A DNA stretch of 7,870 bases from Thermoplasmata archaeon (GTDB lineage: Archaea; Thermoplasmatota; B47-G6): contig QMTU01000023.1 of the NCBI GenBank assembly GCA_003663585.1, positions 1 through 7,870 of the forward strand, written 5' to 3'. The notes below the pieces were generated by a model. That model worked only from the letters and a program-made list of their open reading frames with translations, did no database searches and was not told where the DNA came from. The first letter of the stretch is position 1, and each line of letters opens with the position of its first letter. Both the position numbers and the translations under genes were made by a program. Shown one piece after another: positions 1-6,955 of the stretch.

Positions 1-558
1 ACTTCTTGGCCCTATAACGTTGGCAAATCTAAAAATAGCACCAGTTATCCCATAATTATGAACATATGAAGTGATCAGTGCTTCACTAGCAAGCTTTGTT
101 GCTCCATAAACTGAGATAGGCTTTAAGGGTCCATAGCTCTCTGGAGTTGGTATTACGCTTGCCTCTCCGTAGACCGTAGAAGATGACGTGAATAATATCT
201 CCTGAACGCTATGTTCTTTCATTGCCTCTAGAATTCTGTAAGTAGTCATGAAGTTATTCAAAACGTGCGACCATGTATCCATAGAGCTTGTCCTTACGTC
301 AGGGTTAGCAGCCATGTGAAACACCACGTCTATGTCATAACTCGAGAATAGGTTGCTGAGAACCTTCTCATTGCTTGCATCACCGATTATTAGTACGGCT
401 CTTTCTCCGAGTATGTGCTCTATGAACTCTCTCCTTCCAGAGCTCATGTTATCTAATATTATCACGAAGTTACCATCTTTCACGAGTCTTTCGGCAGTAT
501 GACTGCCTATAAACCCTGCTCCTCCTGTCAACAGCACATTTTTATTCCTCACAAGCAT
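1..558 (-). CDS. NAD-dependent sugar-nucleotide epimerase/dehydratase (SDR family), partial
   Basis: This is the N-terminal 186 codons of an extended short-chain dehydrogenase/reductase of the UDP-glucose 4-epimerase type; the C-terminal substrate domain lies beyond the left edge. Visible motifs are the Rossmann loop TGGAGFIGSH (residues 11-20), the acidic LDN at the end of strand 2 (D36, which favours NAD), HMAANPDVR (81-89), the catalytic SSSTVYGE stretch (125-132) and YGATK with the Tyr151/Lys155 pair. Such enzymes interconvert or modify nucleotide sugars for surface polysaccharides or protein glycosylation; the exact substrate cannot be read here. Two starts are possible: ATG at 558, only 3 nt after the AGGAGG at 567-562, and GTG at 552, 9 nt after it. 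The GTG has the better spacing. The gene follows the COG2426-type gene by 15-21 nt, so it is probably the last visible gene of the nop5 transcript. Confidence 0.9.
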   Translation of the reverse strand, partial: MLVRNKNVLLTGGAGFIGSHTAERLVKDGNFVIILDNMSSGRREFIEHILGERAVLIIGDASNEKVLSNLFSSYDIDVVFHMAANPDVRTSSMDTWSHVLNNFMTTYRILEAMKEHSVQEILFTSSSTVYGEASVIPTPESYGPLKPISVYGATKLASEALITSYVHNYGITGAIFRFANVIGPRS

Positions 559-561
559 CAA

Positions 562-567
562 CCTCCT
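562..567 (-). promoter_or_regulatory. Shine-Dalgarno site of the epimerase gene
   Basis: A perfect AGGAGG on the minus strand lies just after the stop of the preceding gene. Its distance to ATG 558 is 3 nt and to GTG 552 is 9 nt, so it argues for GTG 552 as the true start. Confidence 0.65.
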
Positions 568-573
568 AATCTC

Positions 574-1164
574 TTAGAAAACTATATGGAGGATCCCCAG
601 TATAGTCATGAGGTATACGACGAGTCTAAGAGACGTTCCAGAGACCACTGCTATGAGTATTAGGTGCTGAGGGAATCCTATTAGTGTTCCCAAAATACTG
701 CCACTTATGGCACCTGTTCCTTGAATAGGTATTGCAACAAACAGTATAAGTCCTGCGAATGTTGTTCCAGCAAGCTTTTTACTTTTTTCAAAGCTTTTCT
801 TTCCCTTTTCCTCAATCATCATTAGTATTTTTCCTAGACCTGGAACCTTTTTTAATATTGGGAGATTCCACATTATAAAAGTGGCCACAATTACATCCGT
901 GAATACGAGACTAAAGAAGACGTGCAACGGTTTAAGCTTAAGGGTGAAGATCCCTAAGGGAACTGCTATTTCTAAGCCCATGGGAGTGAATACATAGGTG
1001 CCCACAAGTATTGTCGTTTTTATGAATAAGTCATAGTCGTAAAGATATATTACTGCAAGGAATAGGCCGTATACTAATATTGGAAATAGAAATCTAAGCA
1101 CACTACTAGAGATTATTGTATGATACATCGCGAGTAAAACTCCCTTTGGACTCATACTCATCAT
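574..1164 (-). CDS. Small multidrug export family membrane protein (COG2426/PF06695-like)
   Basis: An integral membrane protein of up to 196 residues. Hydrophobic segments lie at about 22-41, 48-74, 79-103, 133-163 (perhaps a re-entrant pair) and 166-195, with a positively charged cytoplasmic-type loop at 104-131. Two family-like signatures are visible: GLEIAVPLGI (63-72), matching the E-x-x-x-P-L-G-I region of COG2426 proteins, and IPIQGTGAISGS (145-156), matching their P-x-x-GTGA-x-x-GS region. The family is named 'putative small multidrug export protein', but transport is poorly established and the substrate is unknown. Starts at ATG 1164, 1161 and 1155 are all possible; only a weak GGGAAG-like site precedes them. 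It begins 8 nt after the fibrillarin stop, so it is probably co-transcribed with nop5-flpA. The family call is fairly safe; a functional call is not. Confidence 0.8.
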   Translation of the reverse strand: MMSMSPKGVLLAMYHTIISSSVLRFLFPILVYGLFLAVIYLYDYDLFIKTTILVGTYVFTPMGLEIAVPLGIFTLKLKPLHVFFSLVFTDVIVATFIMWNLPILKKVPGLGKILMMIEEKGKKSFEKSKKLAGTTFAGLILFVAIPIQGTGAISGSILGTLIGFPQHLILIAVVSGTSLRLVVYLMTILGILHIVF

Positions 1165-1172
1165 ACTCTTCC

Positions 1173-1859
1173 CTAGACCTTCTGGATAATTATTGCGATA
1201 TGATCCTTCTCATAGGGCTCAAGTCTTATTGTCTGAAGGACCTTGTATCCAGAGTCTTTAAGGTATTCCTCAACGTCCTTAAAAATGTCCTTGGGATCTC
1301 TGACGACGTCTATACTTCTCGCCTTTACCATTATGAGACCGTATCCTCCTCTTCTCAAGAAGACATCTACATTCTTCGCAAAGATCTCTGCCTGGTCTCT
1401 CTGTGCAATATCCTGATACACCACATCAACTTCTGGCACTATATGAACGTACTCTCTCACCTTCCTAGCGTCAGCCATTATGGGAAATATGTTTTGCCTC
1501 TTCGATGCTAACCTTAGAAGATCTGAAAACGGTCTCGCAGATATCTCAACGCTAAAAACGTATCCATTAGCACATATGTCAGATACATGACTTACAGTAG
1601 TCCCACTAGCAGCTCCTAAGTAAAGGACTTTGCTATCTTCCTTAAATGGCCAGTATTTTATCCCTTTATGTAAGCACGCACCAAGCTTACTTCTATATGG
1701 ATCCCACTGCCTATACATTATTCCTCCAGGCAAGCGATAAGTCTTTTCCCCATAAACGCTTCCTCTCTTTGTTAGACCTTTTGTGTAATAGTTTGATCTA
1801 TTCTCGTCAGTGTAGACTCCAAAATACTCTGTCTCAATAAATTTAGGATGATTGCTCAT
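1173..1859 (-). CDS. flpA: Fibrillarin-like rRNA/tRNA 2'-O-methyltransferase
   Basis: The catalytic subunit of the archaeal box C/D sRNP, which uses S-adenosylmethionine to methylate ribose 2'-hydroxyls of rRNA and tRNA at guide-specified sites. It is 228 residues from the chosen start, the normal archaeal length. The archaeal N-terminal beta domain (about 5-60, with the PGGIMYRQWDPYRSKLGA region) precedes the methyltransferase fold. SAM-binding VLYLGAASGTT is at 78-88, the acidic SVEIS around 103-107, ADAR at 129-132, the VVYQDIAQ loop with a catalytic-type Asp at 150, the conserved Lys in MVKARSID at 179, and PYEKDH near 215-220. Alternative in-frame starts exist at GTG 1868 and ATG 1865, but the AGAGGTGA site sits on top of them and is correctly spaced for ATG 1859. 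The start lies 5 nt past the nop5 stop, a coupling fitting two subunits of one complex. Confidence 0.97.
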   Translation of the reverse strand: MSNHPKFIETEYFGVYTDENRSNYYTKGLTKRGSVYGEKTYRLPGGIMYRQWDPYRSKLGACLHKGIKYWPFKEDSKVLYLGAASGTTVSHVSDICANGYVFSVEISARPFSDLLRLASKRQNIFPIMADARKVREYVHIVPEVDVVYQDIAQRDQAEIFAKNVDVFLRRGGYGLIMVKARSIDVVRDPKDIFKDVEEYLKDSGYKVLQTIRLEPYEKDHIAIIIQKV

Positions 1860-1864
1860 TAACA

Positions 1865-2974
1865 TCACCTCTTAGGCCTTTTTCTTCTCATTTTCCTTTT
1901 ACCTCTTTGTGGTCTTGGCGGTGGGCCTCTGTACTTCTCCTTTATCTCTGCTACTCTCTTTTCAAAGTCCTCTTTAAGCTTTTCAGCTATAAACTGCTTA
2001 GTAAATGCGTCTGCTCTTGCGGCAATTGCTATTTTTGTAGCTAAAGCCCTTGCTATCTTGCCACGCTGCCACCTTGGAGATCCATGAACATAGGGATGCA
2101 TAAATATTACTCCATGCTTTGGAGGCCTAGCACCACGTCTCAAGTGCCTAAACAATGCCTTTTCAGCTCCAAGAACTTGTATACTACTTGCAGGAAGCGT
2201 TGCAAGTCTTTCTAAGCTTCCTGCGTGAGATATTAATCTTGCTGCTAGGCTTGCTCCAAGCAGATGAGTTAAGTTGGGAGCTACATCCTTCATTAAGCTC
2301 TCAAGATATTCTTGGAGACTCTTTCTAAGCTCTATCATGTCCAGGAGGTACTTAGCAAATAACCTTATTATCTGAATGTCTTCCTCTCCTATAGGTGCTC
2401 CGCTACTTATTAAATTGGAAAATCTCTCTAATCTGCTTCTTATTGTCTCATAGTCTCCAAACTCATAGACAATACGTGCGAACTCCTCATGATCATCTAC
2501 CTCACTTGAAAGCTCTGGAAAGTGCACGCTGTACCACTCTCTAAGCCTTTCAGCCATTAGATTTATAATCTTGATTATATCATCAAGTGCAGATATCGTC
2601 TGAGAAACATACCTATCCCTAGCAGCCTGCTCTGATGTAAGTCTTCTTGAGTATTCCATTATACACTTTTGAAAGAACTCCTTTGAAAATCCATACTCCT
2701 CAAACCTTGAGTTCATGGATATGAATGGTTTATCTCCCAAAAGCTCGACATTCTCCAGCTTTAGAAGTCTCTCCTCGTGAACAAATATTTTATAGTCACT
2801 ATATTTCTCTCTAAGCTCCCTTTCTTCTTCCAAGATATCTCCACTTCTCATCATGATAAGCCTGTCAACGATTTCCTCAATGTCTCTAGGAAACAACTTC
2901 TTGTCAATTATTTCCCCCGAATCACTATCAATTATAAATGTACCAAACCATGCCGTAATCATCTTATATGCCAT
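1865..2974 (-). CDS. nop5: Nop5 (Nop56/58 homologue), box C/D sRNP core protein
   Basis: The scaffold of the box C/D ribonucleoprotein: it binds the L7Ae-bound kink-turn RNA, dimerises through a coiled coil and holds fibrillarin. The 369-residue length is usual for archaeal Nop5. The fibrillarin-binding N-terminal domain spans about 1-110, beginning MAYKMITAWFG. A charged, helical coiled-coil part (about 115-230) includes the conserved REWYSVHFPEL segment (145-155). The Nop RNA-binding domain spans about 235-345, with GASLAARLISHAGSLERLA and the signature GAEKALFRHL (269-278) followed by PPKHGVIFMHPYVHGSPRWQRGKIARA. The last 20 residues form a very basic Pro/Arg/Lys tail typical of the family. 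ATG 2974 is preceded at 8 nt by GTGAGGT. It is the first gene of the minus-strand cluster, and its leader carries C/D-like motifs described separately. Confidence 0.97.
   Translation of the reverse strand: MAYKMITAWFGTFIIDSDSGEIIDKKLFPRDIEEIVDRLIMMRSGDILEEERELREKYSDYKIFVHEERLLKLENVELLGDKPFISMNSRFEEYGFSKEFFQKCIMEYSRRLTSEQAARDRYVSQTISALDDIIKIINLMAERLREWYSVHFPELSSEVDDHEEFARIVYEFGDYETIRSRLERFSNLISSGAPIGEEDIQIIRLFAKYLLDMIELRKSLQEYLESLMKDVAPNLTHLLGASLAARLISHAGSLERLATLPASSIQVLGAEKALFRHLRRGARPPKHGVIFMHPYVHGSPRWQRGKIARALATKIAIAARADAFTKQFIAEKLKEDFEKRVAEIKEKYRGPPPRPQRGKRKMRRKRPKR
1867..1874 (-). promoter_or_regulatory. Shine-Dalgarno site deciding the flpA start
   Basis: AGAGGTGA on the minus strand lies inside the last codons and stop of nop5. 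It overlaps the GTG at 1868 and lies 7 nt before ATG 1859, so the shorter flpA start is preferred. Nop5 and fibrillarin translation is probably coupled here. Confidence 0.6.
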
Positions 2975-3012
2975 ATCTACCTACCTCACTTCTCCATCAT
3001 CCTCAAGCGTCA

Positions 3013-3031
3013 GCTATAAGCATTATATCAT
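3013..3031 (-). promoter_or_regulatory. Candidate TATA region for the nop5 cluster
   Basis: Reading toward nop5, two AT-rich TATA-like words lie in the segment ATGATATAATGCTTATAG. The second (CTTATAG, 3019-3013) would start transcription near 2990 and give a very short leader with the GAGGT site near its 5' end. The first would start near 3000. A further TTATTTAT at about 3058-3051 is an alternative. No box is a strong consensus match, so the exact promoter is uncertain. Confidence 0.25.
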
Positions 3032-3077
3032 CTATTAGGAGGTGTCCACCATAAATAACAGTTAAGACATCACTTGC

Positions 3078-3089
3078 ATGAGATCTCAT
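3078..3089. repeat. 12-bp perfect palindrome upstream of nop5
   Basis: ATGAGATCTCAT equals its own reverse complement over 12 bases; the flanking C/C pair does not extend it. It lies about 105 nt upstream of the nop5 start and could be a dimeric regulator site, but nothing else in the sequence supports a function. Confidence 0.3.
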
Positions 3090-3203
3090 CTAGGTTTGTA
3101 TTATATTGAAATCTCTATTAATATTTTGGAGCGTACAAATTACCTAATCTTCTCTCGTTCTAGTCAGTCATTGCATAAAGTTGCACCTGGCCTTCTATGA
3201 TCA

Positions 3204-3521
3204 TTATCTGGCTTTCAAGAGGAATAGTGACTTCTCACATGTCAGGCATAGAGAGAATTACGTGCATGATCTACAAAAAATAACCTTAATACCTTCTAGC
3301 TGCTTTGTATCCTATGATCCTCTTATTTCTTCCAATAGCTCTCGTGAATGCTCGTTATTATCTGACACGTAGTGTAAATATAATAAGAGAGGTATGTTGA
3401 ATACTTTTCCTGAGATTCTTGTAAGCTCCTCCCTTAGCTTGTAAAGTTCATAGATTTGTTGTTCTCATAAGCATAACTTAATAAGTTAACTCATAATGTC
3501 ACGATAAGTTTCAAAACTCAT
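3204..3521 (-). pseudogene. Decayed gene remnant with two CxxC pairs, family unknown
   Basis: One minus-strand phase reads as protein-like sequence for about 105 codons, interrupted by stops at 3488-3486 (TAA), 3467-3465 (TGA), 3314-3312 (TAG) and 3260-3258 (TAA). It begins ATG-Ser-Phe-Glu-Thr-Tyr-Arg-Asp at 3521. The longest open part (3464-3312, 50 codons) is a charged helical segment (EQQIYELYKLREELTRI) followed by hydrophobic NIPLLLYLHYV and then an acidic stretch, SRELLEEIRG. After the TAG the same phase gives KVIFCRSC and then LCLTCEKS, two CxxC pairs of zinc-ribbon type. No start with a good Shine-Dalgarno site serves the long open part. Retained phase and amphipathic character suggest a gene killed by point mutations, with no frameshift needed. 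I do not recognise the parent family. A chance pattern remains possible. Confidence 0.4.
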
Positions 3522-3810
3522 CTGGATCTCATTAGAACTCCATAATTATAGATCTAAAGCTAATAGGAGTGTTGTAGCTATTCTAAACCTTATAAACTAT
3601 GTAGGAATCTCTCTGTTCAGTCTGAAGAGTAATATAGCTTATCAGAATAACCTACAACTTTTATGAAGCTGTAATAAACCCTAAATTCCATATTTCGGGG
3701 ACAATCTGAAATTTTCGTAATGTTAAATGAATAAAACTAGTTGCAGAAAGAGAGTTACTAGAAGTATTCTGATGTCCTAAAAATGCGTAATAAATATTCC
3801 AATATGTACC

Positions 3811-3823
3811 AATAGAAATATAC
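3811..3823 (+). promoter_or_regulatory. Candidate promoter of the protease-pyrD operon
   Basis: AATAGAAATATAC provides a purine/A-rich BRE-like part followed by a TATA-like AAATATA. It is placed to start transcription near 3845, giving a leader of about 30 nt. TAATAAATATT at about 3788-3798 is an alternative box. Confidence 0.35.
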
Positions 3824-3864
3824 GTGACATCATCCTTAGCAAAATCAGCCCTCCCATTAGCTCA

Positions 3865-3869
3865 GGTGA
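3865..3869 (+). promoter_or_regulatory. Shine-Dalgarno site deciding the protease start
   Basis: GGTGA at 3865-3869 lies 6 nt before ATG 3876 but only 3 nt before the in-frame GTG 3873. This favours the ATG. Confidence 0.55.
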
Positions 3870-3875
3870 CGTGTG

Positions 3876-5813
3876 ATGAGCCCCTCAAGGACTCTCAAGA
3901 AACACGTTATACTACTGATTGCTCTTATACTTATGTTTTTAGCACCTACAGCATTAAATGCTATATGCCTCGAAGACTCCGCACATGAAGTTACACTTCC
4001 CATACCCGCAGTCGCTCAAAGTGGGAAAGAGTCTTTTGGAGTAATATCCTATCTTACAGTGAGAGTAGTGCCTGGTTCTGGACATGTCTACATAGAAACT
4101 TGGCCCTTAGCAGAGGTGGACATGCAAGCATCTGCAAGGATTGCAGCACACATAGCATTTGAAATTGCAAACAAGTATAAGGATCTAGGATCATTCGACA
4201 GTTGGGATTATCTCTACTCAGTGCGATCTAACTCACCCATAATGGGAGGGCCATCAGCAGGAGCAGCTATGACAATAGCCACCATAGGAGCGCTTCTGGA
4301 AATAAAGCCCAAGCCTGGTATCATAATAACGGGAATGATAAATCCTGATGGAACTATTGGCGCTGTTGGTGGAATCCTTGAGAAGATAGATGCCGCAGCA
4401 AGCATAAACGCGACGACATTTCTTCTTCCCTACGGTCAGCTTTATGTTAACAAAACTGTCATGGAGAAATACACGATAGGACCCTTTATTTACTATAAGA
4501 CTAAGACTGTAACAGTAAATGTCAGAAAGTATGCACTAGAGAAATATGGAATAAAGGTCCATGAGGTTCTGACAATATATGACGCCCTTAAATATTTCTA
4601 TGAGAGTCTTCCTGTTAGTGACACTATATCTCATATAGATATGTATAGATCAGCATTAACATTCCATTATGTGAACTCTTTTCTTAAAAATTCCTCGATT
4701 CTTGCACTAAACCACACACAAGAGTATTTAAATACAACTCTTTCCAAAATGGATGCTTTAAGTAGGATCTTCTACAGAGATGACATAGAAAAAGCACAGT
4801 ACTTAATTCAGAAGGCAAGGGAGCTTATAAATGACAAGCTATATTACTCAGCGCTGAGCTTACTCTTTCAGGCCAATACTACAATAACTTACATGTACAA
4901 CATGATGGAATATAGCACACAAGGAGACAGGTATATAGAAGACCTTACTAAAGAACTTAACAACACAATAGATTTCCTTAAGAGCATCTTAGTGAGATCT
5001 AACCTGACTGATGGAATGATAGCAGCCCAGATAAGAGTAATAGATGCTGTAGACTCCTTAGAAAAGGCGGGGGAGTACTATAAGGAGGGAGATATATATA
5101 ACGCAATTAGAGAACTATCGTATGCTGAAGAGAGATTGAAAACAGCATTTCTCTGGATAAACTTCAGTGGATCTCTTTTCTCCTCAGATTCTATTAGGGA
5201 CTCATTTGATGACGAGCTCTCCTTTGCAACTTTGCTCTACGCATATATATACTCCATGTATGGAAGTCATTATGCAGACCAAGTGCTTAGATACTTAGAG
5301 CTTTCAGAGAAGGCCTATGCCATGAAGTTCTATGGAGGAGCTTATCTATATGCTCTAGAGGCTAGAGCTCATGCAGAGTCTTTTCTAGACATTCTTGGGA
5401 TTTCCTCAAGTGATTTACTTAACAAAATAGCCTATGTAAGATACGAAACTATGAGAGAGATTAATATAAGCTTGAACAATAAGAGCATTATACCCCTACT
5501 TGCCCTTGCATACTTTGAGTACTCTTATTACTTTGAGAACAAGGAGAACGATTTAGAACTAGCGTTCGTATTTACGAAGCTTGCAAAGAGCTGGATAACA
5601 GCATATATGAAGTTTGGGACAGCTACTTATGGAAATATAACACTCAATAATATCACTTTACACACTTCTAAGGAGAATAGCTCAAGTAATGAGTCCAATG
5701 GCGGGAGTATTGGCGAGTCCAGTGGTGATAGACTAGAGATTCGTGCCATAATCGTAGCTATTGTCATGTTTGCTATATTCCTGCTAACGGTGTACCTCAT
5801 GAGGAGGGATTGA
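3876..5813 (+). CDS. Secreted/membrane-anchored Lon-like serine protease (peptidase S16, COG1750-like)
   Basis: A 645-residue protein. A basic start followed by a hydrophobic core (about 10-28, RTLKKHVILLIALILMFLAP) is a signal peptide. The S16 Lon-type proteolytic domain follows at about 40-250. The catalytic serine sits in MGGPSAGAAM (Ser127; codon 4254-4256). The dyad lysine sits in GGILEKIDAA (Lys170; codon 4383-4385), after TGMINPDGTIGAVGG. No AAA+ ATPase module is present, so this is the ATP-independent archaeal surface type and not cytosolic LonB. Residues of about 255-585 are helix-rich with Tyr/Ala/Leu-rich segments resembling degenerate helical repeats. About a dozen Asn-x-Ser/Thr sequons suggest an extracytoplasmic, glycosylated body. 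A Ser/Asn/Gly-rich linker (596-618) leads to one C-terminal membrane helix (623-641) ending MRRD, placing the protease outside the cell. It is followed after 2 nt by pyrD. Substrates are unknown. Confidence 0.9.
   Translation: MSPSRTLKKHVILLIALILMFLAPTALNAICLEDSAHEVTLPIPAVAQSGKESFGVISYLTVRVVPGSGHVYIETWPLAEVDMQASARIAAHIAFEIANKYKDLGSFDSWDYLYSVRSNSPIMGGPSAGAAMTIATIGALLEIKPKPGIIITGMINPDGTIGAVGGILEKIDAAASINATTFLLPYGQLYVNKTVMEKYTIGPFIYYKTKTVTVNVRKYALEKYGIKVHEVLTIYDALKYFYESLPVSDTISHIDMYRSALTFHYVNSFLKNSSILALNHTQEYLNTTLSKMDALSRIFYRDDIEKAQYLIQKARELINDKLYYSALSLLFQANTTITYMYNMMEYSTQGDRYIEDLTKELNNTIDFLKSILVRSNLTDGMIAAQIRVIDAVDSLEKAGEYYKEGDIYNAIRELSYAEERLKTAFLWINFSGSLFSSDSIRDSFDDELSFATLLYAYIYSMYGSHYADQVLRYLELSEKAYAMKFYGGAYLYALEARAHAESFLDILGISSSDLLNKIAYVRYETMREINISLNNKSIIPLLALAYFEYSYYFENKENDLELAFVFTKLAKSWITAYMKFGTATYGNITLNNITLHTSKENSSSNESNGGSIGESSGDRLEIRAIIVAIVMFAIFLLTVYLMRRD
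5801..5808 (+). promoter_or_regulatory. Shine-Dalgarno site deciding the pyrD start
   Basis: GAGGAGGG inside the last codons of the protease gene lies 7 nt before ATG 5816. An in-frame TTG at 5810 is only 1 nt away from it and can be discarded. The arrangement implies translational coupling of the two genes. Confidence 0.75.
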
Positions 5814-5815
5814 GT

Positions 5816-6739
5816 ATGTCGAAGAGCGTGCTAAGGACAGTCATAGGGGGGCTGAGCATAAGTAATCCCCTTATGAATGCCTCGGGAGTTCTGTCGAATA
5901 CTCCAGGACTGTGGAGAAGACTTTATGAGAGTGGTGCAGGTGCAATTGTGACGAAGTCCGTAGGCCTTACTGAAAGAGAGCCATATCCAGGTCCAAACGT
6001 TGTTGAAATCGAGTGTGGACTTCTAAACGCAATGGGATTACCAAATCCGGGAGTAGAGATACTTTGTGAGGAACTAAAGGCTTTTAAAATGGAAAATCCG
6101 GATATAATAGTCATAGTAAGTGTATTTGGAGCTAATGCTGATGAGTTTACAAGAGTGGCATCATCTGTAGAGGAAGCGGGGGCTGATGCTATAGAGCTTA
6201 ACCTCAGCTGTCCACATGCGAAAGGATACGGGGCAGAAATAGGGTCAAACCCTAAAACTGTAAAGGAAGTAGTTTCAAACGTTAAGTCTGTCGTAAAGGT
6301 TCCAGTCTTTCCAAAACTTACACCAAATGTGACTTCTATAGTTGAGATAGCAGATGCCGCCCTTTCAGGAGGAGCTGATGGAATAGTAGCGATAAATAGT
6401 GTAAAGGGTATACGCATAAACGTAGAGCTTATGAGGCCTGTCCTTGGTAATGTATACGGCGGATATACCGGAATAGGCATCCTACCAATAGGTATAAGAG
6501 CCGTATGGGATATTTATGAGGAATTTGAATGTGACATAATAGGAGTTGGTGGAATAGAGTCTTACAAACATGTTTTAGAGTATATACTAGCGGGAGCTAA
6601 AGCTGTGCAAATTGGGACTGCGCTATATAAGAGAGGATTACATCTATTTAGGGAGATAAAAGATTCTCTAGAGAAATGGCTTCAAGAGCACAATATTAAT
6701 GAACTAAATGACATTATAGGCCTATCACATAGAAGATAA
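5816..6739 (+). CDS. pyrD: Dihydroorotate dehydrogenase, catalytic subunit (class 1)
   Basis: Oxidises dihydroorotate to orotate with FMN in de novo pyrimidine synthesis; cytosolic. The product is 307 residues with a TIM-barrel layout. PLMNASGVLSN is near 18-28 and GAIVTKSVGLTEREPYPGP near 43-60 (the flavin/substrate Lys is in TKS). NAMGLPNPG lies at 71-79. NLSCPHAKGYG at 129-139 carries Cys132, the class 1 catalytic base (class 2 enzymes have Ser). VPVFPKLTPN is at 162-171, and the FMN-phosphate loops GVGGIES (243-249) and AVQIGTALY (263-271) are intact. Archaeal enzymes of this kind usually work as the NAD-linked 1B form with the iron-sulfur/FAD subunit PyrK, but pyrK is not adjacent here. 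It must lie elsewhere or be replaced. The gene is the second of a two-gene operon with the Lon-like protease. Functional call secure; class 1B assignment is likely. Confidence 0.95.
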   Translation: MSKSVLRTVIGGLSISNPLMNASGVLSNTPGLWRRLYESGAGAIVTKSVGLTEREPYPGPNVVEIECGLLNAMGLPNPGVEILCEELKAFKMENPDIIVIVSVFGANADEFTRVASSVEEAGADAIELNLSCPHAKGYGAEIGSNPKTVKEVVSNVKSVVKVPVFPKLTPNVTSIVEIADAALSGGADGIVAINSVKGIRINVELMRPVLGNVYGGYTGIGILPIGIRAVWDIYEEFECDIIGVGGIESYKHVLEYILAGAKAVQIGTALYKRGLHLFREIKDSLEKWLQEHNINELNDIIGLSHRR

Positions 6740-6813
6740 TAAACTACAAGCCTCGAAATCTTCAACTCTTTTAGAAGACTTATCATGAGATTCTACCTAC
6801 GGGAGCATTCGAT

Positions 6814-6828
6814 GAGTTTTATTCTTAA
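6814..6828 (+). terminator. T-rich tract, possible pyrD terminator
   Basis: GAGTTTTATTCTTAA-type pyrimidine-rich sequence lies about 75 nt beyond the pyrD stop. A shorter TCTTTT tract at 6766-6771 could act first. Archaeal terminators are T-runs without a required hairpin, so the assignment is tentative. Confidence 0.3.
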
Positions 6829-6858
6829 TCTATGCTCTCTTATGGGATATTAGCAGAC

Positions 6859-6872
6859 CCCCGCATACGGGG
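6859..6872. repeat. GC-rich hairpin
   Basis: CCCCG-CATA-CGGGG forms a perfect 5-bp stem closed by a four-base loop, unusually GC-rich for this AT-rich spacer. It could be part of a structured transcript end or RNA. The same bases encode the CPVCGG of the minus-strand fragment. Confidence 0.4.
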
Positions 6873-6955
6873 CACGTGCAGGAGAGATTGACAAAACAAG
6901 GATAAGGACCCTTCAGGACAAAGGAGGAGGTAAGATCTAAGGAACGCATAAAGAT

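Larger units (their letters stand above)
2975..3872. other. Long intergenic region between divergent nop5 and protease genes
   Basis: About 900 nt without an intact gene. From left to right it holds the nop5 leader and promoter (2975-3060), with C/D-box-like words on the minus strand. A 12-bp perfect palindrome, ATGAGATCTCAT, lies at 3078-3089. A probable decayed minus-strand gene spans 3204-3521. From 3522 to about 3800 all frames on both strands are broken by frequent stops, and nothing is recognised there. The protease promoter lies in the last 60 nt. No tRNA-like cloverleaf, TTCGA-type T-arm, CRISPR repeat or transposase was seen. For a compact archaeal genome this is a large gap, which fits loss of a gene. 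Confidence 0.7.

Noticed and set aside
1116..1511. A 131-codon plus-strand reading frame opposite flpA
   Set aside because: It lies antisense to the fully motif-supported fibrillarin gene, has no recognisable domain or ribosome site, and is a shadow of that gene.
3010..3073. A larger C/D guide RNA upstream of nop5 using GTGATGT (3073-3067) as C box and CTGA (3013-3010) as D box
   Set aside because: The internal D' position is only CTGT, just 5 nt after the C box, and the terminal stem pairs poorly, so a standard guide RNA is not supported.
3181..3372. A 63-codon plus-strand reading frame in the long gap
   Set aside because: It overlaps the minus-strand remnant, which has more protein-like composition; it begins at TTG with no ribosome site.
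3777..3857. A 26-codon hydrophobic minus-strand frame (starting MGGLILLRMM) upstream of the protease gene
   Set aside because: The strand is T-rich, so hydrophobic codons arise by chance; there is no Shine-Dalgarno site, and it overlaps the protease promoter.
3873..3879. GTGATGA, a perfect C-box word, at the protease start
   Set aside because: No CTGA follows at guide distance; the word is explained by the overlapping GTG/ATG start codons.
5923..6480. A 185-codon minus-strand reading frame inside pyrD
   Set aside because: It is antisense to intact pyrD motifs and has a Ser/Thr/Pro-rich composition typical of reverse-strand shadows.
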